In this document: one piece after another, positions 7,634 through 16,440 of the stretch
Layout of the letters: every line of letters starts with the position of its first letter
How positions within the stretch are numbered: the first letter of the stretch is position 1
From: Streptococcus danieliae
Lineage (GTDB): Bacteria; Bacillota; Bacilli; Lactobacillales; Streptococcaceae
Assembly (NCBI RefSeq): GCF_009767945.1
Contig: NZ_WSRS01000009.1
Coordinates: forward strand, 1-34,982
Length of the DNA stretch: 34,982 nt
Direction: 5' to 3'
Notes under the pieces: generated by a model
Told to the model about the DNA's origin: nothing
Database searches by the model: none
What the model saw: only the letters and a program-made list of their open reading frames with translations
Made by a program: the position numbers and the translations under genes

Positions 7634-8623
7634 CTACTCTACGATCGCTTCTGCAATTTCTTGAGCTGAAATGCCAGCGAAATAGCGGCTTAGATCCAAT
7701 TCTTTGAGTTTGGCAAGGACTACGTCTCTTTCATAGGCTAGGCCGATTAAGGCCTCCTCTACTGCCGCTACGTCTTCAATTCCGAAGAAATCTCCGTAAA
7801 TCTTGAGATTATCAATGCGTGAATCAACCACATTGACGTAGGCATCAATCAAACCACTTGAGAATTTAATGGTGCGACGAATGTTGTAGGCTGGAGATTT
7901 ACCGTAGTTCCAATCCCAGTTCCCAAATTTGGCATCGCGATTTTGGCGAATTTCTTCCAGTTCAGCGTCTGAGAAAGTGTATTCGGCCATCTCCGGATAC
8001 TCTTTTTTCATGTAATCCAATAGTAGATCGCGGAATTCCAGAACCGAAATTTTCTCTTCAAGCTCGTCAACAATGTTGGTCACACGCGCTCGAACTGATT
8101 TCACCCCTTTGGATTCGATTTTATGTTTAGAAACCTGAAGGGCTTTACTGAGGACAGATAGGTCTACATCAAAAAGTAAAGCTCCATGGTGCATGATCCG
8201 TCCCTTGATATAGGCTTGGGCATTCCCACCAAATTTCTTACCATCGATTTCTAAGTCATTACGACCGGTAAATTCAGCCTTGACCCCTAGTTCTGCCAGG
8301 GTATTGATGACTGGGATCGAGAAACTCTTGAAATCAAACAGCTTGTCTTGATTCTCATTGGAGATGATGGTGTAGTTGAGGTTGTTATAATCATGGTAAA
8401 CAGCGCCACCACCACTGATTCGGCGGACAACTTCAATGTCATTTTCCCGAACATAGTCTCGGTTAATTTCTTCAATGGTATTTTGGTGACGGCCAACGAT
8501 GATGGATGGTTTGTTGATCCAGAGGATAAAGATCATATCTTCATCCAGCATTTGTTTAAAGGCATACTCTTCTAGAGCGATATTAAAAGCGGTATCATTG
8601 CTTTCGTTAACAATGTATTTCAT
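7634..8623 (-). CDS. lplA: Lipoate-protein ligase A
   Basis: Activates lipoate with ATP and attaches it to lipoyl-domain lysines. The 329-aa protein has the ligase N-domain with the lipoate/ATP-binding motif VVRRISGGGAVYHD (about 65-78), NDLEIDGKKFGGNAQ (about 122-136) and the lysine region SKGVKSVRARVTNI, followed by the C-terminal accessory domain (about 250-329). It is the last gene of the aco operon, 8 bases after acoL. The obvious substrate in this operon is the lipoyl domain at the N-terminus of AcoL. Confidence 0.95.
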   Translation of the reverse strand: MKYIVNESNDTAFNIALEEYAFKQMLDEDMIFILWINKPSIIVGRHQNTIEEINRDYVRENDIEVVRRISGGGAVYHDYNNLNYTIISNENQDKLFDFKSFSIPVINTLAELGVKAEFTGRNDLEIDGKKFGGNAQAYIKGRIMHHGALLFDVDLSVLSKALQVSKHKIESKGVKSVRARVTNIVDELEEKISVLEFRDLLLDYMKKEYPEMAEYTFSDAELEEIRQNRDAKFGNWDWNYGKSPAYNIRRTIKFSSGLIDAYVNVVDSRIDNLKIYGDFFGIEDVAAVEEALIGLAYERDVVLAKLKELDLSRYFAGISAQEIAEAIVE

Positions 8624-8631
8624 GAAATCTC

Positions 8632-10332
8632 CTATTTCTTGGGAGCATGTACAGCTAGATTGAGGACATCTGCAAAGGCTTCATACATGACTTCTGAGTA
8701 AGTTGGGTGGCCATGGATGGTTTTAAGAACTTCTTCCACGGTGATCTCCATTTCAATAATGGTAGAGGCTTCATTGATCAATTCGGCTGCAGCTGGACCA
8801 ATAATATGAACCCCTAGAATTTCTCCATATTTCTTATCAGCAATGACTTTTACAAAACCTTGGGCGGCATCAGAAGCGATCGCACGACCATTGGCTCCAA
8901 AATTAAATTTACCGATAGCCACGTCATATTTTTCACGCGCCTGTTCTTCGGTCAAACCAACCGCAGCGACTTCAGGTAGAGTATAGATAGCAGCTGGTGT
9001 AAGGTTCAACTTAGCTACCACATGGTTGCCTTTTAGGGCGTTTTCTGCGGCCACTTCTCCCATCCGGAAAGCCGCATGCGCCAACATCTTGGTTCCATTG
9101 ATGTCCCCAGGGGCATAAACACCTGCCACAGAGGTTTCCATGTATTCATTGACCTTGATACGGCCATTTTCTAGGTCAAAGTTAACTTCTCCCATACCTT
9201 CCAAGTCTGGAACCCGTCCGATTGAAAGAAGGGCTTTATCAGCTACGATATCGTCTTGACCAGCGACCTTGATCCGCAGTTTACCATTTTCTTCAATGAT
9301 TTCCTCAAGTTTGGTTTCAGTATGGATGGTCATGCCTTTGCGTTCCAAGATGAGACGTAGGCTCTTCGAAATTTCCTTATCCATAGCTGGGACAATGCGA
9401 TCGGTCATTTCGATAACGGTTACCTTCGAACCATAGGTCATAAAGGCTTGTCCCAATTCAATTCCGACAACTCCGCCACCAATAACAACCAGGTGTTCTG
9501 GCACTTCCTTGAGGTTCAGAATATCATCACTCGTCATAACAAGCTCAGATTCCATACCCGGTACGTTAATTTTGCTTACTTTGGAACCACCAGCTAGGAT
9601 AATCTTTTTGGTCTCAAGGAGCGTGCTTCCATCAACCAAGACATTTTTATCTTTGGTGATGGTTCCGACACCCATATGGACGTCGACTCCATAAGAGCGC
9701 ATGAGACCTCCAACACCGCCAACCAGTGTAGCAACGACTTTATCTTTGGTAGCGACAACCTTGTCCATGTCGACAGTGAAATTTGGATTTTCAACCATGA
9801 TTCCACGGTCAGCGGCATGTCCCAAACTTTCAATGATCTCAGCATTGTGGAGATAGGTTTTGGTTGGGATACAGCCACGGTTCAGACAGGTTCCACCAAG
9901 GGCTGTTTTCTCAACCAAGGCCACCTTACCATCTAATTGAGAAGCCTTAATGGCAGCCACATATCCGGCAGGACCACCACCGATTACAACGATGTCATAA
10001 GCAGCATCACTCTTGCTCGAATCTTCCTGAGCTGGAGCTGCACTAGGACTATCCGCAACTGGAGCGGCTGCAGAAGCTGTTGGAATATTTTCACCTTCAG
10101 CTCCGAGATAACCGATGACTTCTGTGACCGGTACCGTTTCCCCGTCGCCTTTCAAAATAGCGATGAGGTAGCCATCCTCTTCAGCTTCTAATTCCATGCT
10201 GACCTTGTCAGTCATGATTTCCAGAAGAATTTCCCCTTCTTTGACAAATTCTCCTACTTTTTTATTCCACTGGACGATTTGACCTTCGGTCATATCGACA
10301 CCGGCTTTAGGCATAATTACTTCTAAGGCCAT
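8632..10332 (-). CDS. acoL: Dihydrolipoamide dehydrogenase (E3) with N-terminal lipoyl domain
   Basis: Reoxidises dihydrolipoamide with NAD+ in the 2-oxo-acid dehydrogenase complex. The first 80 residues form a complete biotinyl/lipoyl domain with lipoylation Lys43 in MTDKVSMELEA. An Ala/Pro/Ser linker (about 84-110) follows, then the FAD site VVIGGGPAGY (114-124), the redox disulfide Cys149/Cys154 in GGTCLNRGCIPTK, the NAD site VVIGGGVVGIE and the C-terminal HPTYSEVMYEA. The 566 aa exceed a plain E3 (about 460) because of the lipoyl domain. The same arrangement is described for the pneumococcal enzyme, which carries its own substrate. It lies 12 bases after acoC. Confidence 0.97.
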   Translation of the reverse strand: MALEVIMPKAGVDMTEGQIVQWNKKVGEFVKEGEILLEIMTDKVSMELEAEEDGYLIAILKGDGETVPVTEVIGYLGAEGENIPTASAAAPVADSPSAAPAQEDSSKSDAAYDIVVIGGGPAGYVAAIKASQLDGKVALVEKTALGGTCLNRGCIPTKTYLHNAEIIESLGHAADRGIMVENPNFTVDMDKVVATKDKVVATLVGGVGGLMRSYGVDVHMGVGTITKDKNVLVDGSTLLETKKIILAGGSKVSKINVPGMESELVMTSDDILNLKEVPEHLVVIGGGVVGIELGQAFMTYGSKVTVIEMTDRIVPAMDKEISKSLRLILERKGMTIHTETKLEEIIEENGKLRIKVAGQDDIVADKALLSIGRVPDLEGMGEVNFDLENGRIKVNEYMETSVAGVYAPGDINGTKMLAHAAFRMGEVAAENALKGNHVVAKLNLTPAAIYTLPEVAAVGLTEEQAREKYDVAIGKFNFGANGRAIASDAAQGFVKVIADKKYGEILGVHIIGPAAAELINEASTIIEMEITVEEVLKTIHGHPTYSEVMYEAFADVLNLAVHAPKK

Positions 10333-10344
10333 TCTTTACTCCTT

Positions 10345-11388
10345 CTAAATTAACATTGAAATAGGGTTTTCAATCAGGGCTTTCAAGTCTTTCATAAATT
10401 TAGCCCCTGCCATCCCATCTACGACACGGTGGTCAATTGTGAGACCAAGGCTCATCATCGGGCGGATAACCACTTCACCATTTAAGGCGACTGGCTTCTC
10501 AATTGTTGCACTCACACCAAGAATCGCTGAGTTGGGTTGGTTGATGATGGGACCAAAGGATTGGACACCAAACATCCCCAGATTACTGATGGTAAAGGTT
10601 GAATTTTGCAATTCACTTGGAGCTAGTTTCATATCCAGCGCGCGACCAATGACATCTTTAAAGGCTACAACCAGCTGGGAGAGGGAGAGTTTTTCGGCAT
10701 TAAAGACAACCGGGGTCAAGAGACCACCATCCATCCCTACAGCCATGGCTAAATTCACATAATCATGGGTAATAATGGTTTGACCATCTTCGGTCAAGCT
10801 AGAGTTGAGGTAGGGGTGTTTCATCAAGGTTTTGATCACCGCTAGTGAAATCAAGTCGGTTACAGTCACCTTTTTGCCTGTCTCTTCCATAATTGGATCC
10901 AGAACCTTCTTACGCAAGGCCAACATCTCGGTCATGTCAACCTCATAATTGAGGGTAAAGGTTGGTGCAGTGAGATAAGAATCGACCATGCGTTGGGCAA
11001 TGACTTTGCGCATCGGTGTCATTGGAATCCGTTCAATCGTTCCCCATTCGGTTTGTGTATCTGGAACTTCCTCGACTTTTTCAATCACAGCTGGAGACTT
11101 GGTGGTTCCTTCTTCGAGGTTCTCTGGTAGCAGAGCCAAGATGTCCTGTTTCATAATTTTACCATTGACTCCCCGCCCCTGAATTTCTTGCCAAGCAATA
11201 TTGTGTTCCATGGCAATCCGTTTTGCCAAGGGTGAAATTCGGACTACATGGGCATTCTTATGGTCCGCTACATCTTCTTGATGGACCCGTCCTTTTGCTC
11301 CCGTTCCAGCTACATCATAGAGATTAATCCCCAATTGATCCGCTAATTTACGAGCTGCAGGAGTTGCTCTTAGTTTTTCGTCAGACAT
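10345..11388 (-). CDS. acoC: Dihydrolipoamide acyltransferase (E2) without lipoyl domain
   Basis: The core acyltransferase of the complex. Its 347 aa begin with two peripheral-subunit-binding domains (about 6-42, ATPAARKLADQLGI...GAKGRVHQEDV; and about 50-86, ISPLAKRIAMEHNI...NGKIMKQDI). The catalytic domain has the active-site motif HRVVDG at 320-325. No lipoyl domain is encoded, and the region before the start codon holds an AGGAG ribosome site, so the N-terminus is not mis-called. The missing swinging arm is supplied by AcoL. Nine bases separate it from acoB. Confidence 0.95.
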   Translation of the reverse strand: MSDEKLRATPAARKLADQLGINLYDVAGTGAKGRVHQEDVADHKNAHVVRISPLAKRIAMEHNIAWQEIQGRGVNGKIMKQDILALLPENLEEGTTKSPAVIEKVEEVPDTQTEWGTIERIPMTPMRKVIAQRMVDSYLTAPTFTLNYEVDMTEMLALRKKVLDPIMEETGKKVTVTDLISLAVIKTLMKHPYLNSSLTEDGQTIITHDYVNLAMAVGMDGGLLTPVVFNAEKLSLSQLVVAFKDVIGRALDMKLAPSELQNSTFTISNLGMFGVQSFGPIINQPNSAILGVSATIEKPVALNGEVVIRPMMSLGLTIDHRVVDGMAGAKFMKDLKALIENPISMLI

Positions 11389-11397
11389 TGCTTCTCC

Positions 11398-12390
11398 TTA
11401 TTCTTTATTTACGGTTTTCAGAATGGTTTCTTTAATGCTTTCAACTGTTGGAATCATCGCATTCTCAAGATTTGCAGCATAAGGCATTGGAACGTCTTCA
11501 CCCGCACAGCGGCGAATTGGGGCGTCCAAATAATCAAAGGCCTCTGATTCAGCAATTATTGCAGAAATCTCTCCAATAAAACCGCTTGTTTTATGAGCAT
11601 CGTTGACGAGAACAACTTTTCCTGTTTTCTTGACGGAATTGATGATGATTTCCTTATCCAGAGGCACCAAGGTCCGTGGATCAACGACTTCAACAGACAC
11701 GCCAGTCTCAGCTAACTCTTCTGCCGCCTGGAGAACACGCCGAAGCATTTTACCATAGGTTACGACGGTGACATCGGTTCCTTCTCTTTTAATTTCCCCC
11801 TTACCTAAAGGGATCACATATTCAGGATCGACCGGCACCTCGCCTTTTTGGTTAAATTCGGATTTGTACTCTAAGATAATAACAGGGTTATTATCGCGGA
11901 TAGAGGCTTTAAGAAGCCCCTTCATATCGGCAGGGGTTCCCGGAGCGACAACCTTCAAGCCTGGAATATGGGTAAACCAGCTCTCCAAGGATTGGGAGTG
12001 CTGGGCTGCCGAGCCAACACCATTCCCAGCTGCACAGCGGACAGTCATAGGCACCTTGCCCTTGCCTCCAAACATGTAGCGGGTCTTAGCAGCCTGGTTG
12101 ACAATCGCATCCATAGCAATGACAGAAAAGTCCATAAAGGTCATATCGACAATCGGACGGAGCCCAGTCATGGCAGCACCTGCTGCAGCACCAGAAATGG
12201 CTGATTCTGAAATCGGCGTATCGCGAACCCGCTCGGGACCAAATTCTTCTAACATCCCGACAGAAGTTCCAAAATCGCCACCAAAGATTCCGACATCTTC
12301 TCCCATCAGGAAAACATCTGGATCTCGGCGCATTTCTTCAGACATAGCTAGGATAATGGTATCCCGAAATGACATTAATTTAGTTTCCAT
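11398..12390 (-). CDS. acoB: Acetoin/pyruvate dehydrogenase E1 component, beta subunit
   Basis: With AcoA it decarboxylates the 2-oxo acid or acetoin using thiamine diphosphate and reductively acylates the lipoyl arm. Starting at ATG 12390 (METKLMSFRDTI, behind GAGAGG) gives 330 aa, the usual length; a longer in-frame start at 12429 lacks support. Family motifs include VFLMGEDVG, the phenylalanine-rich MTFMDFSVIAMDAIVNQAAK, and the C-terminal transketolase domain VVDPRTLVPLDKE. Whether the in vivo substrate is acetoin or pyruvate cannot be decided from sequence; in pneumococcus the homologous operon is annotated as acetoin dehydrogenase. Confidence 0.95.
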   Translation of the reverse strand: METKLMSFRDTIILAMSEEMRRDPDVFLMGEDVGIFGGDFGTSVGMLEEFGPERVRDTPISESAISGAAAGAAMTGLRPIVDMTFMDFSVIAMDAIVNQAAKTRYMFGGKGKVPMTVRCAAGNGVGSAAQHSQSLESWFTHIPGLKVVAPGTPADMKGLLKASIRDNNPVIILEYKSEFNQKGEVPVDPEYVIPLGKGEIKREGTDVTVVTYGKMLRRVLQAAEELAETGVSVEVVDPRTLVPLDKEIIINSVKKTGKVVLVNDAHKTSGFIGEISAIIAESEAFDYLDAPIRRCAGEDVPMPYAANLENAMIPTVESIKETILKTVNKE

Positions 12391-12406
12391 GTGTGATATA
12401 CCTCTC

Positions 12407-13375
12407 TTACTCCGCATAAACATCTTCAAAGGCTGATTCTAGGGGTGGGAATGGGCTGTTTTCAGCAAATCGAACAGATTCTTCCACCAGCTCTTTAACT
12501 TCTTCCTGGATAGTATCCAATTCCTCAGAACTAGCGATTTGCTGATCTAGTAGGTATTTCCGTAAATTTTCAATCGGGTCCTTTTTCTTCCATTCTTCAA
12601 CTTCTTCGCGTGTCCGGTATTTACCTGGGTCAGAAGAGGAGTGTCCCAACCAACGATAGGTTACACTTTCAATCAGAACAGGTCCCTTACCAGAACGAAC
12701 ATGGGCAACGGCTTCTTGGAAACCTTTATAGACATCCAAGATATTATTACCATCTTCAACAAAGATACCTGGAATTCCATAGGCAGTAGCCCGTTGATAA
12801 ATATGCTCCACATTGGTCATTTTTTTGATATCTGCTGAGATACCGTAACCATTATTGATACAAGCAAAAATAACCGGTAATTTCCAAATAGAGGCCATGT
12901 TTACCGCTTCGTGGAAGGCTCCCTCATTGGTAGCCCCATCGCCAAAGAAGCAGACAACAATTTTGTCGGTTCCTTTCATTTGTTGGGTTAGGGCAGCACC
13001 AACGGCGATCCCCATACCACCCCCAACAATTCCATTGGCCCCCAGGTTTCCAGCATCCAGATCAGCAATGTGCATGGACCCCCCTTTCCCTTTACAGGTT
13101 CCGGTGTATTTCCCGAGGATTTCAGCCATCATTTCATTAAGATTGATGCCTTTTGCGATGGCTTGGCCGTGACCACGGTGGTTGGAGGTGATCAAGTCAT
13201 CGGGATTGAGGGCCATCATAGCCCCAACATTGGCAGCTTCTTCCCCAACGGAAAAGTGGGTCATCCCTGGAACTTTTCCTTTTCTCACCAGTTGGGCGAT
13301 TTTTAAATCCATGCGACGAATTTCTTCCATTTTACGAAACATGTTCAGTAAAAGAGATTTATCTAGTGTTTCCAT
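12407..13375 (-). CDS. acoA: Acetoin/pyruvate dehydrogenase E1 component, alpha subunit
   Basis: First gene of the aco-lplA operon. The thiamine-diphosphate/Mg motif is GDGATNEGAFHEAVNMASIWKLPVIF-like (GDGATNEG...NN, with ACINNGYGIS). The phosphorylation-loop equivalent is YRWLGHSSSDPGKYR. ATG 13375 (METLDKSLL, behind AAGGGGAA) gives 322 aa; the upstream alternative at 13399 overlaps the ribosome site. A consensus promoter lies 40 bases upstream, and 16 bases separate it from acoB. Confidence 0.96.
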   Translation of the reverse strand: METLDKSLLLNMFRKMEEIRRMDLKIAQLVRKGKVPGMTHFSVGEEAANVGAMMALNPDDLITSNHRGHGQAIAKGINLNEMMAEILGKYTGTCKGKGGSMHIADLDAGNLGANGIVGGGMGIAVGAALTQQMKGTDKIVVCFFGDGATNEGAFHEAVNMASIWKLPVIFACINNGYGISADIKKMTNVEHIYQRATAYGIPGIFVEDGNNILDVYKGFQEAVAHVRSGKGPVLIESVTYRWLGHSSSDPGKYRTREEVEEWKKKDPIENLRKYLLDQQIASSEELDTIQEEVKELVEESVRFAENSPFPPLESAFEDVYAE

Positions 13376-13414
13376 ATGTTTCCCCTTCTTAAATTTCACA
13401 AACTTACACTTCTT

Positions 13415-13443
13415 ATTTTATCTTGTCTTGAAATCCCTGTCAA
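13415..13443 (-). promoter_or_regulatory. aco operon promoter
   Basis: Minus-strand TTGACA (13438-13443), 17 bp, TAAAAT (13415-13420). It has a perfect -35 and optimal spacing. Confidence 0.85.
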
Positions 13444-13460
13444 AGGAAAAGTTACAAAAG

Positions 13461-13505
13461 AAAAAAGCCTAGAGTGTTAGAGTTTTTTAACACTAGCTAG
13501 ACTTT
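13461..13505 (-). terminator. Terminator of the esterase/ATP-grasp operon
   Basis: Minus strand CTAG-(CT bulge)-AGTGTTA / TAACACTCTAG followed by GCTTTTTTCTTTT. It separates the ATP-grasp gene from the aco promoter. Confidence 0.8.
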
Positions 13506-13517
13506 GATTGGTTCCAA

Positions 13518-14684
13518 TTATTCCGCCAACGTTTCAACATCGTGGATGATATTGTGAATGACGTTAAGATTGTCTGAAGTGAAGATAAACATATCATTTC
13601 CTTGCAGTTCTGCAAATGCTTCTGGCATACGAAGGCTGGCTTTCAAATTCGCTGCATAGCGCTCCAAAAGCTCTTCTTTGGATATTTGATAATTGAACCG
13701 ATCACGGCGAGCAATTGCCAGAGCATGATTTACAGGACCATCTGCTTCAGGGAAACCATTACCAGCAACAAGGCTAGCATAGTCACGGAAAAGATCACGT
13801 GAATATCCAAAATTGTAGACATCTATTGCAAAGGCTCCAGCAGGACGGTTGTTGTACTCGACAGCGATATAGTCATCGCCATTTCGGAAAAACTCAATAT
13901 GGAAGAAGCGTTCTTTCATACCGAATGCTTTGACAGCTGCTTCTCCATACTGGCGTAGTAAAGGATCGACTTCCATCTGGGTGTAATAAGCAAACCCTTT
14001 TTGCTGTAAGAGAATGTTTAATGGAGTATCTGTGTAGTCAAAGGATGTTGACCAAACGATATTCCCCTCAGCATCGACCAAGCCATCAAAGGTACACATT
14101 TCTGTACTGGTTACAAATGGTTCTAGGAAATAAGCTACACTGCGATCCCAATTTTCAAGGAAATCCCGAACAGAACGTGGGTCATCCAGTTTATAAGTTG
14201 CCGCAGCCCCTACTCCATTATCCGGTTTTGCAATGAGAGGAAGACCGAGACGTTCAACCGCTTCCTCCACTTCTTCATCGGTGGTCACAACACGCCCTGG
14301 AGTTACAGGTACCCCTGCTGTACGGAAAATTTCCTTCATTTTGGACTTGAATTTAGTCTTTTCAATATCTCCATTTTTAGGGCCAAAGACATTAAATTGT
14401 GTCCGTAGTTGGGCATCCATTTCCAACCAGTATTCATTTTGTGATTCAATGCGGTCAATGGGACCATGTTTGTAGAATAGAAAGGCCACTGCACGTTTTA
14501 CTTCATCCAAATCTTCCAAGTTAGATACGCGGAAGTATTCGGTCATAGCCTCCTGTAGTTCATGCCCCAGCTGCTCATAAGGCTCTTGGCCAATACCGAG
14601 TACAGTGACCCCTTGTTTAGCCAATTCAATAGAAAATTTCTGAAAATTTTGTGGGTAATACGGTGAAATAACGATGTAATTCAT
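13518..14684 (-). CDS. ATP-grasp domain protein (carboxylate-amine ligase-like), function unknown
   Basis: A 388-aa protein. An N-terminal Rossmann-like pre-ATP-grasp region (1-105) starts MNYIVISPYYP. The ATP-grasp fold follows: glycine-rich loop LPLIAKPDNGVGAAATY at about 148-164, hinge YFLEPF at 185-190, and Mg-binding acidic residues in HIEFF (262-266) and EYNNRPAG (276-283). This resembles carbamoyl-phosphate synthase/biotin carboxylase-type ligases that join a carboxylate to an amine via an acyl phosphate. Substrates are unknown. It is the last gene of a three-gene operon after two esterase-fold hydrolases, so it may build a small ester- or amide-linked product that they process. Confidence 0.85.
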   Translation of the reverse strand: MNYIVISPYYPQNFQKFSIELAKQGVTVLGIGQEPYEQLGHELQEAMTEYFRVSNLEDLDEVKRAVAFLFYKHGPIDRIESQNEYWLEMDAQLRTQFNVFGPKNGDIEKTKFKSKMKEIFRTAGVPVTPGRVVTTDEEVEEAVERLGLPLIAKPDNGVGAAATYKLDDPRSVRDFLENWDRSVAYFLEPFVTSTEMCTFDGLVDAEGNIVWSTSFDYTDTPLNILLQQKGFAYYTQMEVDPLLRQYGEAAVKAFGMKERFFHIEFFRNGDDYIAVEYNNRPAGAFAIDVYNFGYSRDLFRDYASLVAGNGFPEADGPVNHALAIARRDRFNYQISKEELLERYAANLKASLRMPEAFAELQGNDMFIFTSDNLNVIHNIIHDVETLAE

Positions 14685-14697
14685 AATTCATCTCCTT

Positions 14698-15438
14698 TTA
14701 TAAATCAAGACTTTCTAAGAAATACGGGAATTGGACACGCCACCAATCCCAATCATGGGCCACATCATAGCCCCACACATCAAACCAGGCTGGAATTTGT
14801 TTGTCCTCAAAGGCTGCTTTCAAGCTATAAAATGAGGGCAATCCATCTTGTTCCCAAGCTCCTAGACCCGTGCAAACAATGATATTAGCAGACTTGTAAT
14901 GGTCTAGGAACCATGGATCATTTTGATGCCAGATATAGTCGCTCGGAGAATTTTGGTAAATTTCTTTATCATCTCCATATTCACCAACAAAGAAACGAGC
15001 ATCATACACACCACTCAAGGCAATTACTGTTTGAAACACATCTGGATGTTGCAAGAAGAAGTTCAAGGCATGATAAGCTCCCATGGAACATCCAGAGGTC
15101 ATCAAAGATCCTTCCCAATTAGTCAAGGATTTGATAAAAGGCACTGCCTCTTGAATCACGTAGCGTTCATAGGCCAAGTGTGCTAAAGCACGATCATGAC
15201 CAGGCTTCCAATTGGCCTCCCAACTTTCATCATCAATGCTAGACAAGGTGAAGAATTGGACTTTGCCCTCGTCAACAAAACGTTGAGCCGCATGCACCAT
15301 GCCAAAATCATAAAACTCATTGTGGCTGCCACCTGATGATGGGAAGACAATCACTGGTACTCCAGCATGCCCATAACGGTTCAAGTGCATGTCACGACCT
15401 AATTCGTGACTCCAATGTACAAGATTTTCTATATTCAT
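14698..15438 (-). CDS. Esterase-family alpha/beta hydrolase
   Basis: 246 aa, no signal peptide, predicted cytoplasmic. Esterase D/PF00756-type fold: nucleophile elbow GCSMG (116-120, Ser118), oxyanion region FPSSGGSHNEF (32-42), and a late His in YDVAHDWDWW (near 228) that fits the catalytic triad. The N-terminal GRDMHLNRYGHAG is typical of small streptococcal esterases of unknown substrate. It lies 12 bases after the first esterase and 13 bases before the ATP-grasp gene. The two hydrolases are from the same superfamily but differ greatly in sequence, so they are not a recent duplication. Confidence 0.87.
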   Translation of the reverse strand: MNIENLVHWSHELGRDMHLNRYGHAGVPVIVFPSSGGSHNEFYDFGMVHAAQRFVDEGKVQFFTLSSIDDESWEANWKPGHDRALAHLAYERYVIQEAVPFIKSLTNWEGSLMTSGCSMGAYHALNFFLQHPDVFQTVIALSGVYDARFFVGEYGDDKEIYQNSPSDYIWHQNDPWFLDHYKSANIIVCTGLGAWEQDGLPSFYSLKAAFEDKQIPAWFDVWGYDVAHDWDWWRVQFPYFLESLDL

Positions 15439-15450
15439 AACCTTCTCCTT

Positions 15451-16287
15451 TTACCTTTCATCATGGTGCCAAAAACGACTCAAAAATCGGAAACAATCTC
15501 CTAGTTGTTCAGACCAAGCAATCTCATTGTGCTCAGCATCTGTCTGCACTACTAATTCTAGATTGTTAATACTATGCCCCATACGAATGAGATCTTTAAA
15601 ATAGCGAATGGAAGAGCTAACATAAGCTTGCTTAATATTACCTCCAATTAAGCTCTTATCCGTCTCATCGTCTTCTTGAGTTCCTACATAGATATAAATC
15701 CGTTGCGGAGCTAGCATCGGTGTTCGTTCAATATAGCGATTGAAAGCGTCCTGGTGTAGGAAGTTGGCCGAAGAGAAAATTCCTAGACAACCAATCCGAT
15801 CTTGGTAGGCCAACCCCATAAATTGAGTAATGTTCCCCCCAAGAGAACTTCCAACCATTGCCGTATATTCCCGTTGAGGCTTAGTTCGATATTCTTGATC
15901 AATAAAGGGCTTTACCACTTCCATAACAAATTCCGCATATTCAATTCCCTTACCACCAAAACTAATACCTGGGATCCCTCCTTGGAATTTCCAAGCAGAG
16001 TACTCATTCATGCGATTTTCGCCATCATTATCAATAGCCACCACAATCATCCGGTCAATATCGGGATTACGCTTAATTGTTGGAATCACCTTCCAAGAAT
16101 AGCCACTAAAAGCCTCTTTACTATAGAGAACATTCTGACCATCATGGAAGTAAACAACCGGATAGAAGCGCTCCGTATCTTGTTCGTAGTTCTTTGGAAG
16201 AAGAACCCGCACGCGCCGAGCTTCCCCACTATAAGGAACTTCCAATTCATGCGTCTGCATGTCTAAATAAAAGTAAGATTGATTCAT
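15451..16287 (-). CDS. Esterase-family alpha/beta hydrolase (first gene of operon)
   Basis: 278 aa from ATG 16287. A TTG start 48 bases upstream lies inside the predicted promoter -10 and is rejected. PF00756-like: HDGQN at 48-52, nucleophile elbow GSSLGG (146-151, Ser148), EDDETD acid region, and a C-terminal His in DAEHNEIAW. No signal peptide. This class includes siderophore (enterobactin/salmochelin) esterases, feruloyl esterases and S-formylglutathione hydrolases; nothing here fixes the substrate. The ribosome site is weak (AGAGAG). Confidence 0.85.
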   Translation of the reverse strand: MNQSYFYLDMQTHELEVPYSGEARRVRVLLPKNYEQDTERFYPVVYFHDGQNVLYSKEAFSGYSWKVIPTIKRNPDIDRMIVVAIDNDGENRMNEYSAWKFQGGIPGISFGGKGIEYAEFVMEVVKPFIDQEYRTKPQREYTAMVGSSLGGNITQFMGLAYQDRIGCLGIFSSANFLHQDAFNRYIERTPMLAPQRIYIYVGTQEDDETDKSLIGGNIKQAYVSSSIRYFKDLIRMGHSINNLELVVQTDAEHNEIAWSEQLGDCFRFLSRFWHHDER

Positions 16288-16323
16288 TGTCTGAAAACTC
16301 TCTATATTCAAAAACTTTAACTC

Positions 16324-16329
16324 AGTATA
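16324..16329 (-). promoter_or_regulatory. Promoter of the esterase/ATP-grasp operon (extended -10)
   Basis: Minus-strand TGGTATACT is an extended -10 with a weak -35. It places the start of transcription about 30 bases before ATG 16287. Confidence 0.6.
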
Positions 16330-16392
16330 CCACAAAAGCCCAAGGCTGTATATATATTTTTGAAGATTTTCAAAAAGTTTTCTTAAATGAAT

Positions 16393-16440
16393 AAAAATAA
16401 GACCAAGTCCAGGCCAGACTCAGTCTCAGTTCTTATTTTT
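16393..16440 (-). terminator. trmFO terminator overlapping its stop codon
   Basis: Minus-strand AAAAATAAGA / TCTTATTTTT with a GC-rich centre containing further pairing. The stop codon at 16433-16435 is inside the stem. Confidence 0.8.

Noticed and set aside
10345-11388. AcoC missing its lipoyl domain because of a wrong start or frameshift
   Set aside because: A ribosome site directly precedes the start, acoB ends 9 bases upstream, and the lipoyl domain is present on AcoL as in pneumococcus.
13518-14684. Carbamoyl-phosphate synthase large subunit
   Set aside because: 388 aa with one ATP-grasp unit is far shorter than CarB, and no carA is nearby; only the fold is shared.
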